A stretch of 21,046 bases of DNA from JBCCJA01 sp039045975 (GCA_039045975.1 JBCCJA010000064.1:1-21046), one strand, 5' to 3'; shown: positions 6,973 through 14,473, counted from the stretch's first letter. Notes: generated by a model not told the origin, from the sequence alone. Numbers and translations: made by a program.

Positions 6973-7949
6973 CGGGAGCGGCCGTGGGTCTTGTGTAACG
7001 CCGCGAACGCCGGGTCGAGTGCGACGCCCTCGGCCCGCATCGCCCGACAGAATAGGTCGCGACTGATCGTGTCGGTGCGGTACCAGAAGCCGAGCTTGTA
7101 GAGGCCCGAAGGCTCGTCGGATCGGGCCAACGGCCGGAGCGTGTCCTGATCAGAGAGGGCGTCTAGCAGTTGGGCCGCGCCAGCGGCCCGCTCCGCTTCG
7201 GCGGCCGAGAACGTGGCGAGTTGCGGCCGCAGGACCGCGGCCTGCAGTTCCGACATCGGCGAGAGGTCGTTGCCGCGGTCGAGGTGCAGCTTGATCCGCT
7301 GGGCGACGCGGTCGTCGTCGGTGAGGACCGCCCCGCCCCGCCCCGCCGACAGCAGCTTGCTGCCGCCGAAGCTGAGCACGCCGACGTCGCCGCGGGCGTG
7401 ACCGGGCCGGCATAGCCAAAGGCCCGGGGCCTGACAGGCGTCTTCGACGACCGCGACGCCGCGTCGGCGGCAGGCGGGCACGAGCGTCGCGGTGTCGACC
7501 GTCCCGCCGTGCAGGTGTGAGAAGAGCACCGCCTTCGTCCGCGGGCCGCAGGCGTCGATCGCGGCGTCGACGTCGAGCTGCGCGTCGTCGCGGCGGACGT
7601 CGACGAGAACCGGCGTCGCGCCGAGGGCGAGGACGTCGGTCAGGTTCGCTTTGAAGTCGTAGGCGGCGAGGACGACCTCGTCGCCCGGGCCGACGCCGAC
7701 GCCGCGGAGTGCGATCTCGACCGCCGCCGTTCCGCCGGCGACGAGCCGCGTGTGTCGGACCGACGCCGCCTCGGCCAGCTCGGCCCGGAGACCGTCAGAC
7801 TCGGGCCCCTCGTAGCGGGCCCAGCCGCCGTCGGCGGCGAGCCTTCGCAGGGCGTCTCCGACGTCTTCGGAGAAACCGACCCGGGGCGGGCCGTCCGGGA
7901 AGGCGGGGGTGCCACCCAGCAGCGCGGGCAGGCGGTCCCCGTCATTCAT
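6801..7949 (-). CDS. DegT/DnrJ/EryC1-family PLP-dependent aminotransferase
   Basis: The 382-aa protein belongs to the sugar aminotransferase (AHBA_syn/DegT) fold. The glycine-rich cofactor region (VAGGTAAVEIALRGVGVGPG, residues 70-89) is followed by EVVLAAYDF, the central HLHGG (145-149), VVEDACQAPG (167-176, with Asp170 contacting the pyridine nitrogen), and SFGGSKLLSAGRGGAVLT. In the last motif Lys198 is the expected Schiff-base lysine. These enzymes usually aminate keto-sugars for cell-surface or secondary metabolites. No sugar dehydratase or glycosyltransferase is adjacent, so the substrate is open. The start is the ATG at 7949; a longer frame to 8144 would overlap the divergent GTPase gene. 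Only 76 bp separate the two start codons, so a shared regulatory region is likely. Confidence 0.9.
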   Translation of the reverse strand: MNDGDRLPALLGGTPAFPDGPPRVGFSEDVGDALRRLAADGGWARYEGPESDGLRAELAEAASVRHTRLVAGGTAAVEIALRGVGVGPGDEVVLAAYDFKANLTDVLALGATPVLVDVRRDDAQLDVDAAIDACGPRTKAVLFSHLHGGTVDTATLVPACRRRGVAVVEDACQAPGLWLCRPGHARGDVGVLSFGGSKLLSAGRGGAVLTDDDRVAQRIKLHLDRGNDLSPMSELQAAVLRPQLATFSAAEAERAAGAAQLLDALSDQDTLRPLARSDEPSGLYKLGFWYRTDTISRDLFCRAMRAEGVALDPAFAALHKTHGRSRYRSASGLEIATDAGNALVVLHHPVLTCGPETVAAVADAIGKTLAAADELSALSDSP

Positions 7950-7955
7950 CGGCGT

Positions 7956-7985
7956 TTCCGATTTGCTGTTTCGGGGCGATACACT
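7956..7985 (+). promoter_or_regulatory. Candidate sigma70-type promoter of the GTPase run
   Basis: TTCCGA (7956-7961) and TACACT (7980-7985) lie 18 bp apart, about 40 bp before the ATG at 8026. The same TACACT box with an 18-bp spacer is found before btaA, which strengthens both calls slightly. This is pattern matching only. Confidence 0.35.
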
Positions 7986-8025
7986 CTCCGCACCGCGTAT
8001 CAGGGCCGAGGGCCGCCAACCGCTT

Positions 8026-9138
8026 ATGTCAACGCCCGTTCGTTTTCTCATGGTCGGCGGATTCCTCGGGGCCGGCAAGACGACGGCGATCGGCCGTCTG
8101 GCCGCGATGTACCGAGACCGCGGCCTCAACGTCGGGATCGTCACGAACGATCAGGCCGAGGACCTCGTCGACACGCACACCCTGCGTGGTATGGGCTTCG
8201 AGGTCGGCGAGGTCGCCGGGGCGTGCTTCTGCTGTCGGTTCGAGGACCTCGTCGAGACGGCCGCCGGGTTGGGCGAGGAGAATCGGCCCGACGTCATCCT
8301 GGCCGAGCCGGTCGGCAGCTGTACCGACCTCGTCGCGACCGTCGTGCGGCCGTTGCAGTCGCTCTATGCGGACGAGATCGAGGTCGGGCCGTTTTCGGTC
8401 GTGCTCAAGCCTTCCCACGGGGCGCGGGTTTTGCGCTCGGAAGAGGCCGGCCCCCGCAGCGGTTTCTCGCCGAAGGCCGAATACATCCTCCGCAAGCAGA
8501 TCGAGGAGGCCGACGCGATCCTCATCAACCGCGTCGACGAGCTGACGCCGGCGAAGGTTGCGGCGCTCGAGGTGGCCGTCCGGCGTCTGCGGGAAGACAT
8601 CGCCGTGATGCCGATCTCGGCGGCGACCGGGGCCGGCTTCGACGAGTGGGTGTCGTGGCTCGATTCCCGCCCGCCCGGGGGCGGGGCCGATCTCGAGATC
8701 GATTACGACACCTACGCCGAAGGCGAAGCCGAATTGGCGTGGCTGAACCGCTCGATCGCCGTCGCGTCGGACCGGCCGTGGGACGTCGACCGCGTCATCC
8801 TGCGGCTCGTCGCGGCGCTCAAGGAGATGTTCGCCGGACGCGGGGCCGAGACGGCCCACCTGAAGATCGTCGGGCTCGCCGACGGGTTCTTCGGCGTCGC
8901 GAACCTGATCAGCGGGGACGGCGAGCCGACGTTGTCGCAGGCGTCGGGCCATCACGCCCGCGAGGCCGAGATCGTCGTCAACGCCCGCGTCGCCGGCGAC
9001 CCGTCGCACCTGGAGGCCGACGTGACCGCCGCGATCGAGGCGGTCTGTCTGCCGCAGGGCCTGACCGTGTCGGTCGGCCCGTCGCGTGCGTTCCGGCCCG
9101 GCCGCCCCGAGCCGACGCACCGGATGTCGGCCCGGTGA
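8026..9138 (+). CDS. CobW/P47K-type (G3E family) GTPase
   Basis: The 370-aa protein is a G3E P-loop GTPase. Walker A is GGFLGAGKTT (11-20). The putative metal-binding motif is CFCC (67-70), matching the CxCC of COG0523 metallochaperones, and the Walker-B/switch region is VILAEPVGSCTD (90-101). The base-recognition motif reads NRVD (168-171) instead of the usual NKxD. A C-terminal region (about 275-350: AHLKIVGLADG, then EIVVNARVAGDPSHLEADV) forms a second domain, like the CobW C-terminal part. Such proteins deliver metal ions or corrinoid cofactors to target enzymes. The client is not evident here. The stop codon overlaps the GTG start of the next gene (GTGA), so translational coupling with the exported methyltransferase is likely. 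Confidence 0.88.
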   Translation: MSTPVRFLMVGGFLGAGKTTAIGRLAAMYRDRGLNVGIVTNDQAEDLVDTHTLRGMGFEVGEVAGACFCCRFEDLVETAAGLGEENRPDVILAEPVGSCTDLVATVVRPLQSLYADEIEVGPFSVVLKPSHGARVLRSEEAGPRSGFSPKAEYILRKQIEEADAILINRVDELTPAKVAALEVAVRRLREDIAVMPISAATGAGFDEWVSWLDSRPPGGGADLEIDYDTYAEGEAELAWLNRSIAVASDRPWDVDRVILRLVAALKEMFAGRGAETAHLKIVGLADGFFGVANLISGDGEPTLSQASGHHAREAEIVVNARVAGDPSHLEADVTAAIEAVCLPQGLTVSVGPSRAFRPGRPEPTHRMSAR

Positions 9139-10385
9139 AAGACGCGGTCGCGTTCGTCGGGCGGGCGTCGCTGCTGTCGGCGATCGTTTGGGCCGGTGCC
9201 GTCTCGGCGGGCCCGCGAGATCCGTTCGCCGAGACCCGCTCGCGGATGGTCGACCGTTTCGTCCGGGCCGAGGGCATCACCGACGAGGCCGTGCTGGAGG
9301 CGATGCGGGCCGTCCCGCGGCACGCGTTCGTCGCGACGAAAGACCGGGCCCGGGCCTACTTCGATATCCCGCTGCCGATCGGGTACGGGCAGACGATCTC
9401 GCCGCCGTACATCGTCGGCTACATGACGGCGGCGATCGCGCCGCAACGCGGCGACCGGGTGCTCGAGGTCGGCACCGGCAGCGGGTATCAGGCGGCGGTG
9501 CTGGCCGCGATGGGGGCGGAGGTTTACTCGATCGAAATCGTCGAACCGCTCGCGCGGCAGGCCGAGAAGACGCTCGACCGGCTCGGCTACGACGGCGTGC
9601 ACGTAAGGGCGGGCGACGGTTATCTCGGTTGGCCGGAGGCGGCCCCGTTCGACCGCGTCATCGTGACCTGCTCGCCCGAAGACGTGCCGCGGCCGCTCGT
9701 GGACCAGATGGCCGAGGGCGGACGCATGATCGTCCCGCTCGGCGAGCGCTATCAGCAGGCGTTCTACCTGTTCACGAAGACCGACGGTCGGCTCGTCGAG
9801 GAACAACTGCTGCCGACGTTGTTCGTGCCGATGACCGGCGAGAGTGAAAAACGCCGCGACGTGCAGCCCGACCCGCTCGCGCCGGCGGTCGTCAACGGCG
9901 GGTTCGAGCTCGACGTGAACGGGGACGGCCGGGCCGACGGATGGCATTACCAGCGGAATACGACGCTCGCCGAACGCGAGGAGGGCGGCACGTTCCTGTC
10001 GATCGCGACCGACGAGCCGGGGACGCTCGCGCAGGCGCTGCAGGGGTTCCCGGTCGACGGCCGGAAGATCGGCGGTCTCGACTTCCAGATGCTCGTCCGG
10101 GCCGCCGACGTGCGGCCCGGACGCGAGAACACCGCGTCGCCTTCGGTGCTGGTGCACTACTTCGACTCGACGCGGCGGCCGCTCGGCCTCGGCCGCGTCG
10201 GGCCGTGGCGTGACACGCCTCAGTGGCGTCCGATCCGGCACCGCGTTGCCGTTCCGCAGGCCGCCCGGGAGGCGGTGATCGCCGTCGGCCTGCACGGCGC
10301 GACGGGCCGGCTCGACGTCGACGAGATCCGCTTCACGGCCGTGCCGCGGTACGGGGTTCCGCGGCCGCCGGCCCGCCCGAAGTGA
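9135..10385 (+). CDS. pcm: Exported protein-L-isoaspartate O-methyltransferase with extra C-terminal domain
   Basis: The 416-aa protein starts at a GTG that overlaps the previous stop by 4 bp. Residues 1-25 look like a signal peptide (hydrophobic ASLLSAIVWAGAVSA, then GPRDP). The PCMT catalytic domain follows (about 31-235). It has PRHAF, the substrate motif YGQTISPPYIV (84-94), SAM motif I VLEVGTGSGYQAAVLA (109-124), the acidic ribose contact IEIVE, and GDGYLGW (160-166). PCMT methylates L-isoaspartyl residues to repair aged proteins. From about 248 on, a separate beta-rich domain begins (VVNGGFELDVNGDGRADGW) and resembles carbohydrate-binding or discoidin-like jelly rolls; this is inference. 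Most PCMTs are cytosolic and about 210 aa, so an exported, nearly double-length form is unusual. Confidence 0.9.
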   Translation: MKDAVAFVGRASLLSAIVWAGAVSAGPRDPFAETRSRMVDRFVRAEGITDEAVLEAMRAVPRHAFVATKDRARAYFDIPLPIGYGQTISPPYIVGYMTAAIAPQRGDRVLEVGTGSGYQAAVLAAMGAEVYSIEIVEPLARQAEKTLDRLGYDGVHVRAGDGYLGWPEAAPFDRVIVTCSPEDVPRPLVDQMAEGGRMIVPLGERYQQAFYLFTKTDGRLVEEQLLPTLFVPMTGESEKRRDVQPDPLAPAVVNGGFELDVNGDGRADGWHYQRNTTLAEREEGGTFLSIATDEPGTLAQALQGFPVDGRKIGGLDFQMLVRAADVRPGRENTASPSVLVHYFDSTRRPLGLGRVGPWRDTPQWRPIRHRVAVPQAAREAVIAVGLHGATGRLDVDEIRFTAVPRYGVPRPPARPK

Positions 10386-10404
10386 TCGGCCCGGGCGGCG
10401 CCGC

Positions 10405-10410
10405 TACGCT
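10405..10410 (+). promoter_or_regulatory. Possible -10 box positioned for a leaderless ygfZ transcript
   Basis: TACGCT ends 6 nt before the ATG at 10417. If it acts as a -10 element, transcription would start at or next to the start codon. No Shine-Dalgarno is present. This is weak, single-site evidence. Confidence 0.2.
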
Positions 10411-10416
10411 GACGGT

Positions 10417-11124
10417 ATGGAAGTGCCGACCCCGCCAGCGTTCGACCTCCGCACCCTGCCCGGCCGGACCCGCGTCCGCCTGACCGGCTCGGACTGTGCG
10501 AAGTTTCTGCACAATTTTTGCACCGCGGACGTGAAGAAGCTCACGCCGGGACAGACCGTGGAGGCGTTCGTCACGAACGTCAAAGCCCGGGCCCTGTTCC
10601 ATATCTGGATCACGTGCGACGACGACGCGTTGCTCGTCGAGACGTGGCCGGGGCAGGCCGAACCGCTCGTCGCGCACCTCGACCGGTACCTCATCACCGA
10701 AGACGTCGAGATCATCGACGAGACCGAGGATGTGCCCGAAGACCCGTCGACCGAGGCGACGCGGATCGCCGCCGGCCTGCCCCGGTGCGGGGTCGATTTC
10801 GGTGAGGGCAATCTGGCGCCCGAGATCGGCCGGCCCGATGCGATCAGTTACACGAAAGGCTGTTATTTGGGCCAAGAGCCGATCGCACGGCTCGACGCGC
10901 TCGGGCACGTCAACAAGGAGGTCGTCGCGGTCGAGATCGACGCCGACGTCCCGCCGCCGCGCGAGACGGAGCTGACCGCGGACGGGAAGACGGCCGGGAA
11001 GCTGACGTCTTCGGCGGCCGTCGGGGGCCGGGTCTATGGCATTGCGACGGTGCGGGCGAAGTTCCTGACTCCGGAGACGTCGCTTACCGCCGCCGGTGCC
11101 GCCGTAACGGTCCGCAGGGGCTGA
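10417..11124 (+). CDS. ygfZ: YgfZ/GcvT-fold folate-binding protein, compact form
   Basis: The 235-aa product has the YgfZ hallmark K-G-C-Y-x-G-Q-E at 147-154 (YTKGCYLGQEPIARL). Upstream are RIAAGLPRCGVDFGEGNLAP (116-135) and an N-terminal GcvT-like part (VRLTGSDCAKFLHNFCTADV). YgfZ/IBA57-type proteins use folate to help build or maintain 4Fe-4S proteins and affect tRNA modification in E. coli. In E. coli the motif cysteine is Cys228; here it is Cys149. The missing stretch lies between the DRYLITEDVEI strand and RIAAGLP, where most family members have the remainder of the central domain. The reading frame is uninterrupted across this point. It follows pcm by 31 bp in the same direction. The MutY encoded nearby is itself a 4Fe-4S protein, but no link is shown. 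Confidence 0.88.
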   Translation: MEVPTPPAFDLRTLPGRTRVRLTGSDCAKFLHNFCTADVKKLTPGQTVEAFVTNVKARALFHIWITCDDDALLVETWPGQAEPLVAHLDRYLITEDVEIIDETEDVPEDPSTEATRIAAGLPRCGVDFGEGNLAPEIGRPDAISYTKGCYLGQEPIARLDALGHVNKEVVAVEIDADVPPPRETELTADGKTAGKLTSSAAVGGRVYGIATVRAKFLTPETSLTAAGAAVTVRRG

Positions 11125-11145
11125 TCCGCCGCCCGTTTCCACGCG

Positions 11146-11175
11146 TTCGCCGCCTCCGACGCCGGGCGTTACACT
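11146..11175 (+). promoter_or_regulatory. Candidate promoter of the btaA-like gene
   Basis: TTCGCC (11146-11151) and TACACT (11170-11175) are spaced by 18 bp, the same box and spacing as before the GTPase gene. The ATG follows at 11202. Confidence 0.35.
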
Positions 11176-11201
11176 CCCGGGCGACCGATAGGTGATCGCC
11201 G

Positions 11202-12506
11202 ATGTCTATGCCCGAACTGTCCGCCCCGCCCGCCCCGACCGAAGGAAACGGCCGCCTGCGTCGCGCGGGCCGCCGCATCGGCTCGACGATCCGCAAGCCG
11301 TTCAAGGCGGTCAGTCGGGCCGGGTTCGATTTCCTGCACCCGCGTATCCTGATCTACAACCAGTGTTGGGAAGACCCGCGGACCGACCGGCACGCGTTGA
11401 ACATCGGGCCCGACGACGTCGTGACGGTGATCACGTCGGCAGGCTGCAACGCACTGGCGTACGCCCTCGACGGGCCGAAGGCGGTGCACGCGGTCGACAT
11501 GAACCCCAACCAGAACGCGCTGCTCGAACTGAAGCAGGCCGCGATCCGGACGCTCGACCACGCCGACACGTTCGCGTTGTTCGGCAAGGGCGGCTCGCCC
11601 CGCTGGCGGGAGATGTACCGCGACGCGTTGCGTGACCGGCTGTCGGTCGACTCGCGGACGATCTGGGACCGGCAGCAGTCGTTCTTCGAAGGCAAGGGCC
11701 GGCGGCCGAGCTTCTACTTCCGCGGCTCGTCGGGGACGTTCGCGTGGCTGGTCAACGTCTACATCGACAAGATCGCGAAGCTCCGCCCGGTCATCGACGA
11801 GCTGCTTGCCGCGGAGACGGTCGACGAGCAACGCGAGATCTACGAGCGGCATAACCTCAAAGAGGTGTTCTGGAAGCGGATGCTGAAGTGGATGCTCAAG
11901 CGGGACGCGACGCTGGCGATGCTCGGCGTGCCGCAGCCGCAGCGGCGGATCCTCGATCAGGGCTATCCGGGCGGGATCGTGCAGTTCGTGGTTGACCGCG
12001 TGAACGAGGTCTTCACGCGTCTGCCGATCCACGACAATTATTTCTGGCGGGTCTATTTGACCGGGTCTTACAGCGAGACGTGTTGCCCCGATTATTTAAG
12101 TGCCGAGGGCTTCGAAAAACTCCGGGACGGGCTCGTCGACCGCGTCACGCCGCACACGATGACGACGACCGAGTTCTTCGACGCGGCCGAAGACCCGATC
12201 ACGCGATTTATTTTGCTCGACCACATGGACTGGCTGTCGGTCGGCAAGCGGAAGGCGTGGCTGCGTGACGAGTGGCGGTCGATCGTCGGAGCCGCCGCCC
12301 CGAACGCGCGACTGCTGTGGCGGTCCGCGGGCCTTAAAGTTGATTTCATCGACCCGATCGAGCTGCCGGTCGACGGCGAGACGAAGCGGGTCGGCGACCT
12401 GCTGACGTATCACCCCGACCTGGCGAAGGAACTCGACGCCGTCGACCGCGTGAACACGTACGGCAGCAGCTACGTGGCCGATTTTACGGGCCGGGCTTGC
12501 GATTAA
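11202..12506 (+). CDS. btaA: BtaA-family SAM:diacylglycerol 3-amino-3-carboxypropyl transferase (DUF3419)
   Basis: The 434-aa protein matches the BtaA/DUF3419 family, which moves the 3-amino-3-carboxypropyl group of S-adenosylmethionine onto diacylglycerol in the first step of betaine lipid (DGTS) synthesis. Family features are FDFLHPRILIYNQCWEDPR (42-60), the SAM-binding region VITSAGCNALAYAL (76-89), and HAVDMNPNQNALLELK (96-111). Further on come NYFWRVYLTGSY, CCPDYL, and FILLDHMDWL. A basic 40-residue N-terminal extension precedes the core, and there is no signal peptide. The start has a good AGGTGA 6 nt upstream. The methyltransferase partner BtaB, which converts the homoserine lipid to the trimethylated betaine lipid, is not in this window, so the final product is uncertain. 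In several bacteria the pathway responds to phosphate limitation; no Pho box was recognised here. Confidence 0.9.
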   Translation: MSMPELSAPPAPTEGNGRLRRAGRRIGSTIRKPFKAVSRAGFDFLHPRILIYNQCWEDPRTDRHALNIGPDDVVTVITSAGCNALAYALDGPKAVHAVDMNPNQNALLELKQAAIRTLDHADTFALFGKGGSPRWREMYRDALRDRLSVDSRTIWDRQQSFFEGKGRRPSFYFRGSSGTFAWLVNVYIDKIAKLRPVIDELLAAETVDEQREIYERHNLKEVFWKRMLKWMLKRDATLAMLGVPQPQRRILDQGYPGGIVQFVVDRVNEVFTRLPIHDNYFWRVYLTGSYSETCCPDYLSAEGFEKLRDGLVDRVTPHTMTTTEFFDAAEDPITRFILLDHMDWLSVGKRKAWLRDEWRSIVGAAAPNARLLWRSAGLKVDFIDPIELPVDGETKRVGDLLTYHPDLAKELDAVDRVNTYGSSYVADFTGRACD

Positions 12507-12507
12507 A

Positions 12508-12589
12508 ATTAAAGCCCGGGCCGCCAGGAGAAGGGGCGAGCGGGGACACGGGGTTGCTCGTCCCTTCGCCTGACGGCTCGGGCTTTTAT
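12508..12589. terminator. Large 82-bp imperfect palindrome between convergent genes (likely terminator and repeat element)
   Basis: Two 34-nt arms (12508-12541 and 12556-12589) pair at 29 of 34 positions around a 14-nt loop. The outer part is AAAGCCCGGGCCGCCAGG on the left and its near complement ending GGGCTTTTAT on the right, so both strands have A/T-rich borders suited to termination. It sits between btaA (rightward) and the ATP-grasp-like gene (leftward). The size and sequence resemble a dispersed palindromic element that I recall from planctomycete genomes; that recollection was not checked. Confidence 0.75.
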
Positions 12590-12593
12590 GGTT

Positions 12594-13556
12594 TTATAAA
12601 TCGAACGTTGGGTCGGCTTTTTTGAGGGCGAGACGCCCCATCGTCATGCGGGCGTTGACGTCGTGGGCGACGTAATAGCTGTCTCCGCCACCGGGTTTTC
12701 GATAGCGGAATACGTCGACGCCGAGAGGGCCGGAGTAATCCGGAATGTCGGCTGCGTATGCGACGTATTCAGCCTGATCGTATTGCTCCTCCCACGGTCC
12801 AATTTCTGGGGGTTTAAGAACACGTGTCTTACCGGCAAACTTTCCGTGCCGGTCGCACCGAAAGCTGACCGCCCCGTCGAAGCGAAAGTTCTCGTTCCCG
12901 AGGACTGAAAAATGAAAGCTGACTTCTTCTCTTACGTCGCACAGGGGTTCGACGACCACGAAACCAAAGTTCATAAATTGGCGGTCGATCCAGAACCGGT
13001 CTGCGGCCGTGATCTCGAATCCGCGACGAAAAAGTGCGTTACGTCCTGAAGCCCCGTACTCCGCCTTTGCGGCCCAGCCGTTAGCGCCGAAGCGTCTGAT
13101 TTCGACGAGAGCCTTTTCGAATCCCTCGTGATGCCTGACGATCGCCAGGCCTGGGGGAAAGCTGCAATACAGGCGGCAGACTGAATCGATCGGCCAGCTA
13201 CGGGCATTAATTCTCGCCGTGCTTGCGAGGCTGTCTTCGGTTCTTTTGGCGAATAGTTCGGACACCGACTCGGCCCAACGGTTGATGCCCCAAAATCGGA
13301 GCCTTGTTTCTTCGTGGTACGCGTCGAAGCGGCTGCCATCGAGATTCAAGAGTTGACCGGCGGCGTTGGGGTAGACGACGGAATCGTCGTTCGAGACGAC
13401 TTCCACGATCTTGCACGCGTGCTTGCGATTAATGACTTCGAACTTCGCAGGCAGCGTCGCGACGACCGCGTCATCGGGGTGCCAGAGATAGCTCTCTTCG
13501 AGTGCCAGCCGCTCTTCGAAATCGAAGTTGGCGACCCACAGCGTGCGGACCGGCAT
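12594..13556 (-). CDS. ATP-grasp-like protein
   Basis: The 320-aa product has no obvious transporter or signal features. Its second half shows ATP-grasp hallmarks. WAAKAEYGASGRN (161-173) gives a lysine and glycine-rich loop, VVEPLCDVREEVSF (201-214) is the hinge-strand Glu region, and GPLGVDVFRYR (276-286) precedes DVNARMTMGR (299-308). In the last, D-x-N-x-R would ligate the catalytic magnesium ions. The N-terminal about 110 residues would be the pre-grasp part. ATP-grasp enzymes ligate a carboxylate to an amine or thiol; the substrate cannot be guessed. The ATG overlaps the stop codon of the upstream membrane gene by one base (TGATG), so translation is probably coupled. One counted line in the gene is 50% G+C, lower than its neighbours. 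Confidence 0.68.
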   Translation of the reverse strand: MPVRTLWVANFDFEERLALEESYLWHPDDAVVATLPAKFEVINRKHACKIVEVVSNDDSVVYPNAAGQLLNLDGSRFDAYHEETRLRFWGINRWAESVSELFAKRTEDSLASTARINARSWPIDSVCRLYCSFPPGLAIVRHHEGFEKALVEIRRFGANGWAAKAEYGASGRNALFRRGFEITAADRFWIDRQFMNFGFVVVEPLCDVREEVSFHFSVLGNENFRFDGAVSFRCDRHGKFAGKTRVLKPPEIGPWEEQYDQAEYVAYAADIPDYSGPLGVDVFRYRKPGGGDSYYVAHDVNARMTMGRLALKKADPTFDL

Positions 13557-14320
13557 CAGAACGTCAGTTCGAGCGTCTGTTCTTCTTTGAGCAGGCGCGA
13601 GCGGATCACGATCGTGTCTTTGACGAGTTCGCGGGCGCCGGGGACCGGGATCGCGAGTTGGGCGACGCCCTTCTGCTTCGGGATCTCGAGCGGGCCGCGG
13701 CCGGGGAGCGGCTGGCGGTAGTCGTCGGTGCCGATCACGACGCCCGAGAGGTCGCTGCGGCGGTACTGGCGGACGCGTTTGGGGACCTTGATCTCGATGA
13801 CGATGACGTAGTTCTGCCTCGGCTCGGGGTCGGACGGGACGGTCCAGACGGTGAAGCTGCCTTTGGTGACGGTCTTGTCTTGCGACGGGCGGGCGAAGGG
13901 CAGCGAGGACAGGCCCTCCCCTGCCCCCCAGCCCTCGCCGAGGCTGGGCAGGCTGAGCGTGTCGCCGGTCGGCAGGTCGGCGGCGTCGAGGTCGGCGAAC
14001 GCGTCGAATTCGATCTCCGGGGCGGCGGCTTCGAGCGATTCGACGCCGGCGGCGAAGTCGGCCAGCGAGGTGTCGATCGCGGCGTCGAGCAGTTCATCGC
14101 CCTCTTCGAACGCGGTCGCGACGTCGCCGGTCTCGGCGAGGACGTCGAAGGTGTAGGCCGCCATCGCGGCGAGCAGCAGGGCGTGCAGGGTCAGCGACAC
14201 CGCCGCCGCCTTCGACTGCGGCCGGCGGAGCGCGGCGGCGATCGACTCGGGCCGGAGGCCGTCGGCGACGCGACGCAGGCGGGCCTGCCAGTCGGGCGGT
14301 GCGGGTGCGGCTTTTGGCAT
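13556..14320 (-). CDS. Single-pass membrane protein, tandem paralogue 1 (unknown family)
   Basis: The 254-aa product has a cytoplasmic basic head (1-36), one membrane span (about 37-57, AAAVSLTLHALLLAAMAAYT) and an extracytoplasmic acidic linker containing AIDTSLADFA. Residues 136-254 form a conserved domain with YVIVIEIKVP (171-180), DLSGVVIGTDDYRQPLPGRG (190-209), LAIPVPGAR (222-230) and a C-terminal LLKEEQTLELTF. The upstream neighbour 14557-15546 carries the same domain, about 61% identical over 119 residues without gaps. The start is the ATG at 14320; the longer frame translates repeat C and is rejected. I know no name or function. The beta-rich pattern suggests a protein-interaction or envelope-assembly domain, which is inference. 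The stop overlaps the ATP-grasp-like gene's start. Confidence 0.82.
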   Translation of the reverse strand: MPKAAPAPPDWQARLRRVADGLRPESIAAALRRPQSKAAAVSLTLHALLLAAMAAYTFDVLAETGDVATAFEEGDELLDAAIDTSLADFAAGVESLEAAAPEIEFDAFADLDAADLPTGDTLSLPSLGEGWGAGEGLSSLPFARPSQDKTVTKGSFTVWTVPSDPEPRQNYVIVIEIKVPKRVRQYRRSDLSGVVIGTDDYRQPLPGRGPLEIPKQKGVAQLAIPVPGARELVKDTIVIRSRLLKEEQTLELTF

Positions 14321-14402
14321 CGACGGGCTCGCGGATCTCTTTCGAGGCGGCGTGGCTGCGGAGGCGATGTAGTTTCTAGAAGCGGTTGCGAAACACCATG
14401 TC

Positions 14403-14473
14403 ACTGGCCCGCGGTGCGAGCCGTGGCTGTAGATCTCGGCGTAATACACCCACAGCTCGCGCTGCGGGCTGGT
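14403..14473. repeat. Palindromic dispersed repeat, copy C
   Basis: This 71-bp element matches copy B at 62 of 71 positions without gaps, including an identical 30-base right half (44-71 region). The differences sit mainly in the loop. It lies in the 236-bp gap between the two paralogous membrane genes, about 82 bp upstream of the second one's start. Confidence 0.9.

Noticed and set aside
8952..10295. 447-aa open frame on the minus strand opposite the GTPase and pcm genes
   Set aside because: It is a high-GC shadow of well-identified genes, with an Arg/Asp/His-rich composition and no motif.
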